The notes: generated by a model not told the origin, from the sequence alone. DNA of 64,000 nt from Methanosarcina acetivorans C2A (GCF_000007345.1 NC_003552.1:2170001-2234000); one strand, 5' to 3'; shown: positions 29,790 to 40,061, numbered from the stretch's first letter. Numbers and translations: made by a program.

Positions 29790-31076
29790 ATGACGCTGAT
29801 GGAAGACGCTAAAAAGGGAATCGTCACCCCCTCAATAGAAGCCGTGGCAAAAGCTGAAGGAATAGATGCCGAAACTGTCCGCTCCTGCGTGGCAAAGGGC
29901 CTGATAGCTATTCCGAAGAATAACAGGCGAGAAACCCTCCCTATCGGTATTGGCAAATACATGAGTACAAAGATCAACGCCAATGTCGGCACATCAAGGG
30001 ACTGCATCGACATCGATGCCGAAGTAGAGAAAGCAAAAGCTGCAGAAGCCTTCGGGGCTCATGCGGTAATGGACCTCTCAACCGGTGGGGACCTGAATGA
30101 GATCCGGACCCGCATCCTTAAAGCCGTAAACATCCCTGTAGGCACCGTCCCGATCTACCAGGCTGCAGCGTCCCAGAAAGTTGTCGTGGAAATGACCTCG
30201 GACGATATGTTCAACGCTGTCCGGAAGCACGCCGAACAGGGTGTGGATTTTGTGACCGTGCATGCCGGGGTCAACTTAAATTCCCTCGAACGCCTGCGTC
30301 AGAGCGACCGGATCATGAACGTGGTCAGCCGCGGGGGTTCATTTACCCTTGCCTGGATGCTCCACAACGGGGAAGACAACCCATTCTATGCCGAATTTGA
30401 CTATCTTCTTGAAATAGCAAAAGAATACGACATGACCCTCAGCCTTGGAGACGGCATGCGCCCTGGCTGTATTGCCGATGCTTCAGACCGCCCCAAGTTT
30501 ATGGAGTTTATCACCCTCGGAGAGCTTGTAAAACGCTCAAGGGCAGCCAATGTCCAGACCTTTGTGGAAGGTCCCGGTCACGTGCCCTTAAATGAGATCG
30601 AGCTCAGCGTCCGAGGCATGAAAGAGCTCTGCGACGGAGCTCCCCTCTACCTCCTCGGCCCCCTGGTGACCGATATCGCTCCCGGCTTTGACCACATCAC
30701 CGGAGCAATCGGAGGTGCAGTTGCCGGGATGTACGGCACGGACTTCCTCTGCATGGTAACCCCTTCCGAACACCTCGCCCTCCCCTCCCTCGAAGACATC
30801 AAAGAGGGCCTGTTCGTAACAAAGCTCGCAGCCCACACAATTGACCTCATAAAAGAAGGCCCGAGAGAACGTGCATGGAGGCAGGATACGGCCATGGCCT
30901 ATGCCCGCAGGGACCTTGACTGGGAAAAGCAGTTCGAACTTGCAATCGATGGCGACCGGGCCCGCAAAATCCGGGACGCACGAAAGACGGAAAGCGACGC
31001 CTGTTCCATGTGCGGCGAACTCTGTGCAGTTAAGATCGTAAAAGAAGCTTTCGGGGAAAAGAAGGCAGAAGAGTGA
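29790..31076 (+). CDS. thiC: Phosphomethylpyrimidine synthase ThiC
   Basis: 428 aa, start ATG with CGGAG upstream. Blocks typical of Thi[11 protein letters not shown]-like [110 protein letters not shown]. The C-terminal CSMCGELC carries the cluster cysteines of this radical SAM enzyme. It converts aminoimidazole ribotide to hydroxymethylpyrimidine phosphate for thiamine. It is about the size of archaeal ThiC and monocistronic. Confidence 0.97.
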
Positions 31077-31644
31077 AGCCAGAAGAGTAAAGCCAGAAGA
31101 GTAATTTTTTTATGTCCTCTTCTTTCGATTCTATTTCCTCTTTCAATTTGTTTTCTTCTTTCAATTCCTTTTTTATTCTCAAATGGATTGGCGGTTCTTT
31201 ATTTATCGATTTGTATAATTCAGAGCACCCGGAGATGATACGTTCATTTTTCTCTTCTGCGTCCTACCAGGATCAAGCCGGTCTCCTGAGGTAAAAAATA
31301 ACAGGTGAATTCAGGCTTGTATTAAGAGAATCTGAATACTATGAAAAAAAGTCTCCCTTACTCGAAAAACTTCTCAGTAACCCGAAAAACGGTATTTAAT
31401 CCACAGATAAATATAAGCGCCTCCGCCAGCTTGTCTGGTGGCACTGCCCAAAAAAGAAAGAAATACATATTTGAGAGAGATCAGACAGAACTTCAATCTT
31501 TTTGATCTGTTTGATTCTCTCTTATTTACAGGCATCAGCAGTATTTTTTACTTTCCGAAATTTGTACTCTTTCTTCTTTCTTCTTTACCGTCTTTTTGGG
31601 ACAGACCGCTCTCCTGCGTCTCTTACTTTACCATTGTTTTTAAG
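31077..31644. other. Intergenic, repeat R3
   Basis: After thiC there are direct repeats of GCCAGAAGAGTAA(A) (31077-31103) and pyrimidine-rich DNA; the rest (31290 on) is repeat family member R3. No gene supported. Confidence 0.6.
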
Positions 31645-31700
31645 TTAGTCTTCTTGAGCGCAGCGAAAAGGACCGCGTACCCCCGAGGCGCAATTCGGGC
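31290..31700 (+). repeat. Dispersed intergenic repeat, member R3
   Basis: Contains AACAGGTGAATTCAGG, TATA-like GATAAATATAAGCG, hairpin CCGCCAG-cttgt-CTGGTGG (one G-T wobble), GACCGCTCTCCTGCGTCT and CCGCGTACCCCCGAGGCGCA. Its last 55 bp overlap the 3' end of the convergent DUF2156 gene. Confidence 0.85.
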
Positions 31701-32586
31701 GTTTAAGCGAATACACTTCGATCATGTGGTGCGGATGATATCTCAGCTTTGCCTCTCTGAGACCGCCTACTCCGAGGTCGCTTTCCCGGTTGATGTACTC
31801 CACCTCACTTACAAGAACCGCTGCAGTTTCCTCATTGATAGCCTTATAGATCCCTTCACAGTCCGGGAGACCTTTCTCAAAGTGGATGAGCGCCGTGTCC
31901 GTGTTGAGACGCTCATAGAGGGTAATGGCACCAATCTCGGAATCTACCCGGATCAGAAGGCCCTGCAGGGGAAGTTCGTTGAAATGTTCTACCGCATAGC
32001 GAGCAGCTCCGACCTCACTGGCAAGGACTAAATTTTTCCTGCATCCTTTCCATTCGGACCACTTTTTGAGGAATTTTATTACTTCTTTCAGGTTTCCGGG
32101 TGTTACCGGTTCAACCGTGCTCGAGCAGTTCTTCCGGAACCGGTTGAGGTGGCTGCGTATTTTCTGGTACTTCTTCCCCGGGAGTTCCGCAAGGTCGGAT
32201 GCCCTGTACACATATTCGAAATTGTTCCGGTCCGGCATGAGCGCTAGTTCGGGATCGAGCTCCTGCAGCCACTGTGCAGTATCCGGATCAATGAGCTCAA
32301 TGGGAGTTTCGTCGCTCACATCCAGCGCCAGTCGTATAAGCTCACGCATAAGTTCAGGGTTCCTGGGACCTATCGGCGGGTGGAACCTGGTAACTCCTTC
32401 GGTAGTGCACGAGATAATCACATTTCCATTTACGTATGCGTACCTGTACGGTGTAAAATGGTTCCAACAGACCATGTTCGTGAAGGTGTTGCTGCTATGG
32501 GTTTGCGGGAAAAACGCATAATGACTCTCGAAAAAGGCCCTGTCTGAAAGCATGACCGGCTTGAAATCTTCCAGGCTGAGCATCAA
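31645..32586 (-). CDS. DUF2156 (LPG synthetase-like GNAT) protein
   Basis: 313 aa. FKPVMLSDRAFFESHYAFFP, CWNHFTPYRYAYVNGNVIIS, HPPIGPRNPE and the C-terminal YKAINEETAAVLVSEVEYIN with REAKLRYHPHHMIEVYSLKR match DUF2156, a double GNAT-fold family related to the C-terminal domain of lysyl-phosphatidylglycerol synthetase. The archaeal substrate is unknown. The last 17 codons (after YSLKR) are supplied by repeat R3, which also provides the stop codon; natural family members would be expected to end near YSLK. Confidence 0.85.
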   Translation of the reverse strand: MMLSLEDFKPVMLSDRAFFESHYAFFPQTHSSNTFTNMVCWNHFTPYRYAYVNGNVIISCTTEGVTRFHPPIGPRNPELMRELIRLALDVSDETPIELIDPDTAQWLQELDPELALMPDRNNFEYVYRASDLAELPGKKYQKIRSHLNRFRKNCSSTVEPVTPGNLKEVIKFLKKWSEWKGCRKNLVLASEVGAARYAVEHFNELPLQGLLIRVDSEIGAITLYERLNTDTALIHFEKGLPDCEGIYKAINEETAAVLVSEVEYINRESDLGVGGLREAKLRYHPHHMIEVYSLKRPNCASGVRGPFRCAQED

Positions 32587-33148
32587 AAATCACCCTTAGA
32601 AACAGAGAAAGAATATTCTGAAACTGCAATGCGTGAATTTGCCGGTGTTTGCGTCTGTTCCCTCATTTTTAGTATTTCTCCGGTTTGAGTTCGAATTACG
32701 TTAAGGTTTAGAAAATAACTGGTAATTCGGAATGCTCTTCACTTTCCATTAATAGTGCCAGATATTTTCTTAATGCCAGATATTTTCTTAATGCCAGATC
32801 TTCTTTTAGTTCTGAACAGGATCTTCATCTGGCTTTAAATTTGTTTAAGTGGACTAAAAAGGTATAATCAGTAATTAACAGTTATTCAGGCATTAATAAT
32901 ATGTCCAGTCTTATGAAGTCCCATATGATAAAATTTTTTACTAAATAATTGTTCAGTCTTCAGGACTCATGCAGGGTAAGCTCACTTCCACAAAATGCAT
33001 TAAACTTCTACAAAATACATTAAAATATGATCCTCAATCTAATAGTTTACACGTTTGAATACAGAAAATAAAGCATATGCAGCCTCTTAAGATTTTATGG
33101 GATTATATTAATTGATCAACTTAATAAAGGAATAAAAAAGGAATAAAA
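32587..33148. other. Intergenic, no gene
   Basis: Contains about three 18-bp direct repeats built on TTAATGCCAGATATTTTC (32755-32812). AT-rich with no coding signal. Confidence 0.6.
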
Positions 33149-33646
33149 ATGGCTGAAATTGAGACAAAAACCGGTTTGAATATCCGTACTGCGAAAAAAG
33201 AAGATGTTTCCCTTGTTCTTGAATTTGTCAAAAGCATTGCTGAGTTCGAAAAACTCTCTCATCTGGTCAAAGCCACCGAAAAGAGCCTGGCAGAGTCCAT
33301 GTTTGGGGAAAAGGCCTATGCCGAGGTTTTCTTTGCCGAACTTGATGGGGTGCCTGCGGGCTTTACGGTCTTTTTCCACAACTTCTCCACCTTTGTAGGG
33401 AGGCAGGGGCTCTATATCGAAGACATTTTCGTGAAACCCGAATTCCGGGGAAAAGGAATTGGAAAAGCAATGTTCCTCCACTGCGTGAAGCTTGCAAAAG
33501 AGCGGAACTGTGGAAGGATGGAGTGGACAGTGCTCGACTGGAACCCTGCCAGAGAGTTCTATGAGTACTTCGGAGCAGGCCCTGTTGACGGCTGGCACAT
33601 TTACAGGATGGGGTCGGACAAATTCGAAAGTGCGCTTGAAAAATAA
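33149..33646 (+). CDS. GNAT family N-acetyltransferase (SSAT-like)
   Basis: 165 aa. LNIRTAKKEDVSLVLEFVKS, GVPAGFTVFFHNFSTFVGRQ, GLYIEDIFVKPEFRGKGIGK (acetyl-CoA pyrophosphate loop R-x-x-G-K-G-I-G) and WTVLDWNPAREFYEYFGAGP. Gene order of motifs, including NFSTF.GR.GLY(I/L)ED, is that of diamine (spermidine/thialysine-type) acetyltransferases. The amine substrate is not proven. AAGGAATAAAA precedes the ATG. Confidence 0.92.
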   Translation: MAEIETKTGLNIRTAKKEDVSLVLEFVKSIAEFEKLSHLVKATEKSLAESMFGEKAYAEVFFAELDGVPAGFTVFFHNFSTFVGRQGLYIEDIFVKPEFRGKGIGKAMFLHCVKLAKERNCGRMEWTVLDWNPAREFYEYFGAGPVDGWHIYRMGSDKFESALEK

Positions 33647-33745
33647 GTTTGAGAGAGCCTGCACAGGCTCCTGTCCAACTCTTATCCTCTCCCACCCTGT
33701 TGACGCAGCTCTTAAAGGCCCTTTCCCGGATTAAGCATCCAGGGT

Positions 33746-34153
33746 TTATGTTGTGTCTTCCTGCCGGATAAAAGAGTGGTGTTCCAGGCGTTGAATTCTT
33801 TTTTCAAGGTTTTCTATTTGGTCCCGGATTTCTTCTCCTGCGGCTCCTTCGCCAGAAGCTGAAGTTTCAATCCTCTGACCGGTTTTTCCTGCAAGTTCCT
33901 GAATCGTCTCCATGTACTTTTCTGGCTTCATGACCGGGAAAGTTTCGAACCTGCAAAGCCCTATAAAGGGAAGGTTTGCAGCCGCGTAAACCTTTTCGTC
34001 ATCAGCTTCATAAATCAAGAACATCCGGTAGCCTGCGAGGTCCATCCACTCATCGATTACTTTCAAACCCTGCGGGTACTCATAGTTCACGTAGCAACTC
34101 TTGACTTTTTCGGAGTCTTTCGGCTCCCAGGTGATGATGTCCATCAATAACAT
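33746..34153 (-). CDS. DUF3303 family protein with coiled-coil tail
   Basis: 135 aa from the ATG at 34153; a longer frame to 34234 adds 27 residues that do not look conserved. LLMDIITWEPKDSEKVKSCY, QGLKVIDEWMDLAGYRMFLI, YEADDEKVYAAANLPFIGLC and FETFPVMKPEKYMETI are the DUF3303 core, a small ferredoxin-like fold. The end EIRDQIENLEKRIQRLEHHS predicts a short coiled coil. Function unknown; convergent with the GNAT gene. Confidence 0.75.
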   Translation of the reverse strand: MLLMDIITWEPKDSEKVKSCYVNYEYPQGLKVIDEWMDLAGYRMFLIYEADDEKVYAAANLPFIGLCRFETFPVMKPEKYMETIQELAGKTGQRIETSASGEGAAGEEIRDQIENLEKRIQRLEHHSFIRQEDTT

Positions 34154-34498
34154 TGTACCTGATACCCCCAATATTAAAAATAGATCCAAATTCTGTTCTA
34201 TTGAACTTGAATCGGATTCAAGAATACATTTCACAAAGTTAAGTGTTGTTTCTCTTCAAACGGGCATATACTTTCAGGAAGGAATTTTTCGAAAAATGGT
34301 TCAGAAAAAAGGTTCGGAAAAAAAGGTTCGGAAAAAAGGTTTGGAGAAAGACCTGAAACATGGCCTGGCCAGAAAAAATACATAATTAGCTGGTGAATTC
34401 CATCTTCCCTATCGAGAAGATAATTTTTTATGATACAGAGTTAATCATATTTTAAAGGACTTTTGGCACTCTGCCAACCTGTCTAAGGGGGAAATAGT

Positions 34499-35944
34499 AT
34501 GCAAATAATTCCATTTTTTGTTAGAGGCATCGCACACAGTTCATATATTCTTGCAGGGAAGAAAAGCTGTGCGATCATTGACCCGCAAAGGGACGTAGAG
34601 ATCTATATAAGAGAGGCAAAATCCAGGGGTCTGAAAATTACCCACATCCTGGAGACCCATCTGCACGCAGATTTTGTCTCCGGGCATATGGACCTTGCCG
34701 AACTTACGGGAGCGCCTATATACGCCCCTGAAGCTGCAAAATGTGAGTTTGAACATGTCGGGCTTGTTGAAGGGGATACGTTCGAAATCGAGGACATGAC
34801 TGTAAAGGTACTGGAAACTCCGGGGCATACCCCTGAACATATAAGTTATGTGGTTTCGGATACTTCCAGAGGGCCTGACCCTACGGCTGTTTTTTGCGGG
34901 GACACCCTTTTTGTGGGAGATGTGGGCAGACCTGACCTCTTTCCAGGAAAAGCCAGAGAACTGGCTTCCACGCTTTATGACAGCCTGCACAAAAAATTGC
35001 TCTCCCTTCCTGATTCCTGCGAGGTCTATCCTGCGCATGGAGAAGGCTCTCTATGCGGGAGGGCTATGGGTGCCAAACGTTCGAGTACAATCGGATACGA
35101 ACGCAAATACAATTATGCCCTTCAGATCCCTGATAGGGAGGGGTTCATAGAAAACCTGACAACCGATATGCCTCCTGCCCCCTACCATTTTAGCCGTTGC
35201 TCCGAAATCAACCGGAAAGGGCCCACAAAACTCAGAGAAATTCCGCCCCCGAAAGAGCTTCCTCCGGGGGAGTTTTTCAGGTTTGCCGGTAGGGACAACA
35301 CAGAAGTTCTTGACAGCCGCCACTATGACAATTTCGGGGGAGAGCATGTCCCAGGCGCCTGGTGCATCGACCTCAGGAGTAATTTTGCTACCTACGCGGG
35401 CTGGCTCCTACCTCCCGAAAGGCAGATCCTACTCGTCTCGGATAGCGAGAAAGATGCAAGGGAATCTGCGGTCTGGCTGCACCGGGTTGGGCTTGACAGG
35501 ATAGCCGGTTTTCTTAGCGGGGAAATGTTTGCCTGGGCAACTGCTGGATTAAGGGCTTCCCATGTGTCCCAGGTATCGATTCCTGAACTCTACGAATGGG
35601 TCCGAAGTAAAAACCCTCCTTTGATTCTGGATGTCAGGGCTTCTTCCGAGTATGAGAGCTTCCATATAGAGAATGCATTAAATATTCAGGTTCAGGACCT
35701 GAGGAAAAGGTACAGGGAACTTGACCCAGAAGCTGAGTATGCAGTAATTTGCAGCACGGGGCAAAGGTCAGGTATTGGGTGCAGCATTCTCAAGAAACAC
35801 GGATTTTCCAGGGTGAATAACGCGGCAGGCGGAATGACCGGATACAATGCCGCAGGTTTCGGACCGGAATGTCCTATGTGCGCTCTTTCCTGGGCTGGAA
35901 AAGCAGGCAAGAAAGAGGTAGTGCCCATCCAGAAGGGGAAATGA
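34499..35944 (+). CDS. MBL-fold hydrolase fused to two rhodanese domains
   Basis: 481 aa. The metallo-beta-lactamase domain (1 to about 250) has ETHLHADFVSGH (His54, His56, Asp58, His63), ETPGHTPEHISYV, FCGDTLFVGDVGRPDL and YPAHGEGSLCG. Next come a degenerate rhodanese (about 255-355) and a second rhodanese with active-site loop VICSTGQRSG and cysteine. This architecture is that of persulfide dioxygenase/rhodanese (ETHE1-like) proteins, acting on glutathione- or coenzyme-persulfides and detoxifying sulfide; in an anaerobe the real substrate is uncertain. Strong AGGGGGAAATAGT before the ATG. Single gene. Confidence 0.93.
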   Translation: MQIIPFFVRGIAHSSYILAGKKSCAIIDPQRDVEIYIREAKSRGLKITHILETHLHADFVSGHMDLAELTGAPIYAPEAAKCEFEHVGLVEGDTFEIEDMTVKVLETPGHTPEHISYVVSDTSRGPDPTAVFCGDTLFVGDVGRPDLFPGKARELASTLYDSLHKKLLSLPDSCEVYPAHGEGSLCGRAMGAKRSSTIGYERKYNYALQIPDREGFIENLTTDMPPAPYHFSRCSEINRKGPTKLREIPPPKELPPGEFFRFAGRDNTEVLDSRHYDNFGGEHVPGAWCIDLRSNFATYAGWLLPPERQILLVSDSEKDARESAVWLHRVGLDRIAGFLSGEMFAWATAGLRASHVSQVSIPELYEWVRSKNPPLILDVRASSEYESFHIENALNIQVQDLRKRYRELDPEAEYAVICSTGQRSGIGCSILKKHGFSRVNNAAGGMTGYNAAGFGPECPMCALSWAGKAGKKEVVPIQKGK

Positions 35945-36901
35945 AAAGAGGGTTATTTTCGTTATGAAGTTTTACTGAGGCAGTGGGTGCTGGCTCTTCT
36001 GGACCGGTTTCCCTTTTCTGCCAATTTCTCTTTCCACAAACCCCCCTTTTTCCAAATTCTCTTTCCACCAATTTTCCTTTTCTACTGATCCCCTTCTTAC
36101 CAGTTTCCCGTTTTCATTTCCATTCTTTACCCCCCATTCTTTACCCCCATTCTTTACCTCACTCATGCAGCTTCGGCTTAAATGTAGAGGAATGGCATCA
36201 GCAAAGTCCCCCTACACCTCCCTCTATATATCCCTCTGCATCCCTCTATATAGGTTTTATTGAAAATTTTCAGATCGAAAAATTGGTAATGGAAATTTTT
36301 TCACTAATTTTAGGAGCATCCTTCCCGAAAAGTAGGCTGATAAAATGTGTATCGGGTAGAGAAAGTTTCAGTTTATTTCATTCCGGAAAGTTGCGATTTT
36401 TACCAGGTTTGATTTATGGAACATGAGATCCGCTTTTACCGGCTATGCAGAGGCAAGGGGGGGCTCTGTGAATTGATCCTATGCCTATGGTATCTTATGA
36501 AAACTTCCAGCGTGGCCCTTCAGTGTATCCAGTAATTTTTGAGGGCAGGGCAGCTGTTGAACTGTATCTCAAGTTAAAGAGTATGCTCCTGAAAATAGTA
36601 GATCATGGGTCAAGGTTTACAGAATGGTTTTAATAATTTCCCTCAATTGCGTTTATCCTCTTTTTCCTTCTCCGGGGAGGGGCACCGGATGGGTTGAGGA
36701 TTCCCTGATTCCGAACACTTCAGGCCTGTTTTTATCTCCTTACCGGGATTTTCCTGTCACTTTTAGAGTTATGAGAGAGGGCTGAAAATGCAGAACACTG
36801 CCTAAAAATTAACGGGCCTGGCAGATAAATATTTATAATAAGTATAAGTACTTTATAATGAGTTAAAAACATAAAAGAACTTTATAGTGGGGGAAGACAT
36901 A
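35945..36901. other. Intergenic, pyrimidine-rich
   Basis: 36000-36170 is C/T-rich with three CATTCTTTACCCC repeats. A 50-codon plus-strand frame lies at 36481-36633 (listed separately). TATA-like AATATTTATAATAAG near 36828-36842 probably serves the next gene. Confidence 0.55.
36481..36633 (+). CDS. Possible 50-aa protein
   Basis: Frame MPMVSYENFQRGPSVYPVIF, then GRAAVELYLKLKSMLL and ending FTEWF. Amino-acid composition is ordinary and codon use reasonable, but there is no ribosome-binding site and no known domain, so this may be a gene relic or chance. Confidence 0.22.
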   Translation: MPMVSYENFQRGPSVYPVIFEGRAAVELYLKLKSMLLKIVDHGSRFTEWF

Positions 36902-37309
36902 ATGAAAATTAGAGTAGTTAGTTCCAGGGAAGAGATTTTTACACTTAACCCTAATGAGCGTGTTGTTCATCTGGCTTTCAGGCCTTCGAACAAAGACATT
37001 TTTGCACTGGTGGAAACCTGTCCGAAGATTGAGGTTATTCAGCTGCCTAAATCTTACAGGCGCACGGTTTCAAAGTCCATAGAAATGTTCCTTGAGATGC
37101 AGAGAATCCAGCTTATTGAGGGTGACGTCTGGGGACACAGGAAAGACATTAATGAATATTACAGTATCCCGTCCTCAGTGATTGAAAAGATCAGAGAACT
37201 GAAGATGGAAGGTACACCTGCTGAGAGAATCGAAGAAAAGGTTGCAAGGGAAAGCAAGCTGAACCCTGAAATGGTTGCTTACATCCTGACAAAGGAAGCT
37301 CCGGCCTGA
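36902..37309 (+). CDS. DUF1699 family protein
   Basis: 135 aa from the ATG at 36902 (GGGGG 8 nt before). KIRVVSSREEIFTLNPNERV, FRPSNKDIFALVETCPKIEV, IQLPKSYRRTVSKSIEMFLE and IQLIEGDVWGHRKDINEYYS are conserved blocks of this methanogen-restricted family. The C-terminus is helical. Function unknown. Basic and hydrophilic with no membrane segment, so probably cytoplasmic. Confidence 0.8.
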   Translation: MKIRVVSSREEIFTLNPNERVVHLAFRPSNKDIFALVETCPKIEVIQLPKSYRRTVSKSIEMFLEMQRIQLIEGDVWGHRKDINEYYSIPSSVIEKIRELKMEGTPAERIEEKVARESKLNPEMVAYILTKEAPA

Positions 37310-37948
37310 AGTCTTGTCAGCATAGACTTTATCCTATATGGGATTTTCCTTATACTCTTCAATGCAGATAAGAAATGTTGAAAGGAATCTTTCAAACCCT
37401 TATTTGTTGTTACAATCTCCAGCTTAGAGCTTTGAGTTTAAGGGGCCTGAAGTTTCATGTCCTGAAAAATAATTAACATATATCTGGTAAAAGCTATCAG
37501 GGCAGATAACTTCAGGTAGACCCCATCAGTTTTTTCACTGTAAATATAGCTGTAAATATAGCTGTAAATAAACCAAATGTTCATTTCGCAAATGCTCATT
37601 TTTTATTTTTTTGTAAATCCTGCATGTCATAATATTTTATCAATATTGTGTAGTTTTTTCGAATTAAATTAGACCTATCAGGTCAGACTTATCAGATTTG
37701 AGCCTATCATGTCAAACCTGAACCTATAAAGTCAGAGTTATCGAGTTTGGATTTCCCAGATTAGACTTTTTGTCAGTGTTTACCTTCGGGTACCCGGGCT
37801 TATTAAGAGTACCTAGCTTATTAAAAGACTCTGCTTTTTGGATCGAAAGGGAGAGAAAACGTAATAACTTATATATTTTTGGCGACTGTAATCTTTTTAG
37901 TCTTATCTGCGATCTTTTGAACCTTATAAAAATACAGGAGACTGAAGG
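37310..37948. other. Intergenic before winged-helix regulator
   Basis: Degenerate 14-16-bp repeats (CTATCAGGTCAGAC, TTATCAGATTTGAG, CTATCATGTCAAAC, TTATCGAGTTTGG) at 37674-37752 and TATA-like ACTTATATATTTTTG near 37867. The repeats could be autoregulatory sites for the next gene. Confidence 0.5.
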
Positions 37949-38746
37949 GTGAAACTGGAACTGATAGAGCTGATTTTTCTTTCCGATAAGCGAAAACAGT
38001 TATTGCTTTTTCTGAAAAGCGGGCCCAAAAATATGGATGAAATCACGGAAGCCCTTCAGGCAGCTTCCACTTCTATCCTCCCCCAGATAAAAAAATTAAA
38101 AGATATGTCCCTGGTCGTTCAGGTAGACAAGATCTACGCTCTTTCTCCTATAGGCAAGGTCCTCGTTGAAAAAATGCAGCCCTTGATCAGCACCGTAGAA
38201 CTTTTTGAAGATAACTTTGATTACTGGTCGGAAAAAGACCTTCAGGGAATTCCATCTTCCTTCAGAAAGCGGCTTGGAGAACTTGGGAAATGTAAACTGA
38301 TACAGCCTGACCTGGACCGCATGTTTGAACTTGACCCGGAAGTTGTGGAAAACCTTTCTAAGTCCAGCAGTGTTCTTGAAGCCATAGCCTACTTTAACCA
38401 GCCTCTGATCTCTCTCTGCCAGGAGCTTGCAAAAAAGGGAACAGAATTCACTTTTCTCTTGTCGGAGTCGGTGTTTGAACGGTACTCTACAGATTATACT
38501 GAAGACTTCAGACTTATGATGTCTCTAGATAACGTGAAATTTTACCGGTATTCGGGAGAAATGAAGATTGCAAATCTTGCTGTTAGTGAGAAGTTTTTCC
38601 TGATATCCCTTTTCCCAAAGAACCAGAGGCATTTTGACAGAGAGAACCTTGTAAGTTACGAACCCTCAGCCATTCAGCTGGGCACCGAACTATTCAACGA
38701 ACTGCTTCTGGATTCAACGCTGGTTACCGAAATTCCTCAGAAATGA
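37949..38746 (+). CDS. Winged-helix regulator with FilR1 (DUF1724) domain
   Basis: 265 aa from GTG (GGAG upstream). Residues 1-80 are a winged helix: IFLSDKRKQLLLFLKSGPKN, MDEITEALQAASTSILPQIK, KLKDMSLVVQVDKIYALSPI GK. Residues 120-260 match the FilR1 effector domain (LIQPDLDRMFELDPEVVENL, FTFLLSESVFERY, FLISLFPKNQRHFDRENLVS). Many Methanosarcina regulators of methyltransferase genes (Msr type) share this plan. No target is evident; autoregulation is possible. The next frame follows immediately. Confidence 0.85.
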   Translation: MKLELIELIFLSDKRKQLLLFLKSGPKNMDEITEALQAASTSILPQIKKLKDMSLVVQVDKIYALSPIGKVLVEKMQPLISTVELFEDNFDYWSEKDLQGIPSSFRKRLGELGKCKLIQPDLDRMFELDPEVVENLSKSSSVLEAIAYFNQPLISLCQELAKKGTEFTFLLSESVFERYSTDYTEDFRLMMSLDNVKFYRYSGEMKIANLAVSEKFFLISLFPKNQRHFDRENLVSYEPSAIQLGTELFNELLLDSTLVTEIPQK

Positions 38747-38860
38747 GTAAAACTGCCAGAAAAACTGGAGAAATCTCCCCAGGAAACGATCACAGAAGGC
38801 AGGAGTATAATAGGTTTCTACGAACAGAAGGCAGCTTACAGTAAAGAACTAAAACTCCTT

Positions 38861-39280
38861 ATGATTACAGGGCTGCTCCTTATCCTGGAATTTTACATCT
38901 TTTCCTTGATCGGGCTTTTCGGTTTTGGGATCGATCCTGAAGAAAGGTACATTCTGCCACTTATCCTTCTCATTTACCTTGCTGCAATGTGGAGCTTTTT
39001 TGGCATGCGATTCCTGATAAGTTCCGACAGCGTGGTTGCGGTTTTTCCACCTTTCAGGTACAGAATTCCCTTTTCCGAGATCATCTCGGTGGAGATTACG
39101 AAAAAATTCCCCTGGTATACGGGATGGGGCGTCAGAATCTGGGGCCGCAGGCTAATTTTTGCGGGAAAGCACGCAAAAGCTGTGGCAATCAGAAAAGATA
39201 GGGGCTTTTTCAGGACTGTTATCCTGGTTTCCGAAAATCCTGATGAATTCAGGAAACGAGTGGAAATGGCCCTGAAATAA
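38861..39280 (+). CDS. Membrane protein with two N-terminal TM helices
   Basis: 139 aa from ATG at 38861: MITGLLLILEFYIFSLIGLF and YILPLILLIYLAAMWSFFGM are two membrane segments, then a soluble PH-like part (SSDSVVAVFPPFRYRIPFSE through RRLIFAGKHAKAVAIRK). The same frame is open back to the regulator stop (38744-38746) and encodes a protein-like LPEKLEKSPQETITEGRSII GFYEQKAAYSKELKL segment, so the true protein may be 38 residues longer, but only GTA stands where a start is expected. Probably co-transcribed with the regulator. Function unknown. Confidence 0.6.
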   Translation: MITGLLLILEFYIFSLIGLFGFGIDPEERYILPLILLIYLAAMWSFFGMRFLISSDSVVAVFPPFRYRIPFSEIISVEITKKFPWYTGWGVRIWGRRLIFAGKHAKAVAIRKDRGFFRTVILVSENPDEFRKRVEMALK

Positions 39281-39611
39281 TTCAGGCCACTCATTTTTTG
39301 ACAGCCCTGGATAGGTTATTTTTGAAATTCAAAAGTCTTCATTTTTAACAGGGCTTTCTTTTAAGTCAAGCTTTCCTTTGTGCCCAGTCTGTTTCCTCTT
39401 TTCGGAGTAAAGTTTAGTTCGTCACTCCAGTCAGGTTACCATTTTATTCTCATTTATTGCTGCCTTTACTTTCTTGAGGCTTTTATTTTATTGCTGCCTT
39501 TACTTTCCGAGGTTTTTTATTTTGTTGCTGCCTTACCTTAGGTTACATTTACTTTAGCTACCTTACCTTATTGCGCCTTTAATTCAGCTACCTTTATTTT
39601 ATTGCTGCTTT
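39281..39611. other. T-rich intergenic repeats
   Basis: Direct repeats of TTTTATTGCTGCCTTTACTTT and CAGCTACCTTTATTTT-like units (39440-39620) between two convergent genes. Similar CAGCTACCTTTA units recur near 44526-44600 before ilvD. Confidence 0.6.
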
Positions 39612-40061
39612 TTACTCTGCCTTTGTGCCTTTGTGCTTTACTTTTTCTGCAATGTCAATGCCCAGCCGTTTGCATTCCTGCAGATCCTTGTCAGTGGGTT
39701 TATGTAGGATCCGGAGTACGGGATCCATCACAGTCATTCCCATTTCCCGCATCTTTTCAGCTATAAGTATTGGAGCTTCTCCGCTCCACCCGTAAGACCC
39801 GAAAGCAGCTCCTATCTTCCCCTGTGGGTTTGAGGCAACAAGGGTTTCGTCCATGAATTTTTCCATGGGCAGCAACATTTTGTAGTAAAAAGTCGAAGAA
39901 CCGACGGCAATTGCTTCGGCTTCTTTGAGTTCGTCGAGTTTCACATCATAGAAACTGATGACTTGTACATCCACATTCTTTGATTCAATCCCATTTCCTA
40001 TAGCCTCAGCCATAGCTTTTGTATTCCCTGAGGTACTGAGATAGACTACTATTGCTTTCAA
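39612..40061 (-). CDS. Flavodoxin
   Basis: 149 aa, TTG start after GGGGGAT. AIVVYLSTSGNTKAMAEAIG is the FMN phosphate loop; AEAIAVGSSTFYYKMLLPME and GAAFGSYGWSGEAPILIAEK give the two ring-contact loops; the end IDIAEK is typical. Short-chain flavodoxin of the methanogen type, an electron carrier that could replace ferredoxin. Single gene downstream of, and on the same strand as, the PAS-GAF sensor. Confidence 0.92.
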   Translation of the reverse strand: MKAIVVYLSTSGNTKAMAEAIGNGIESKNVDVQVISFYDVKLDELKEAEAIAVGSSTFYYKMLLPMEKFMDETLVASNPQGKIGAAFGSYGWSGEAPILIAEKMREMGMTVMDPVLRILHKPTDKDLQECKRLGIDIAEKVKHKGTKAE

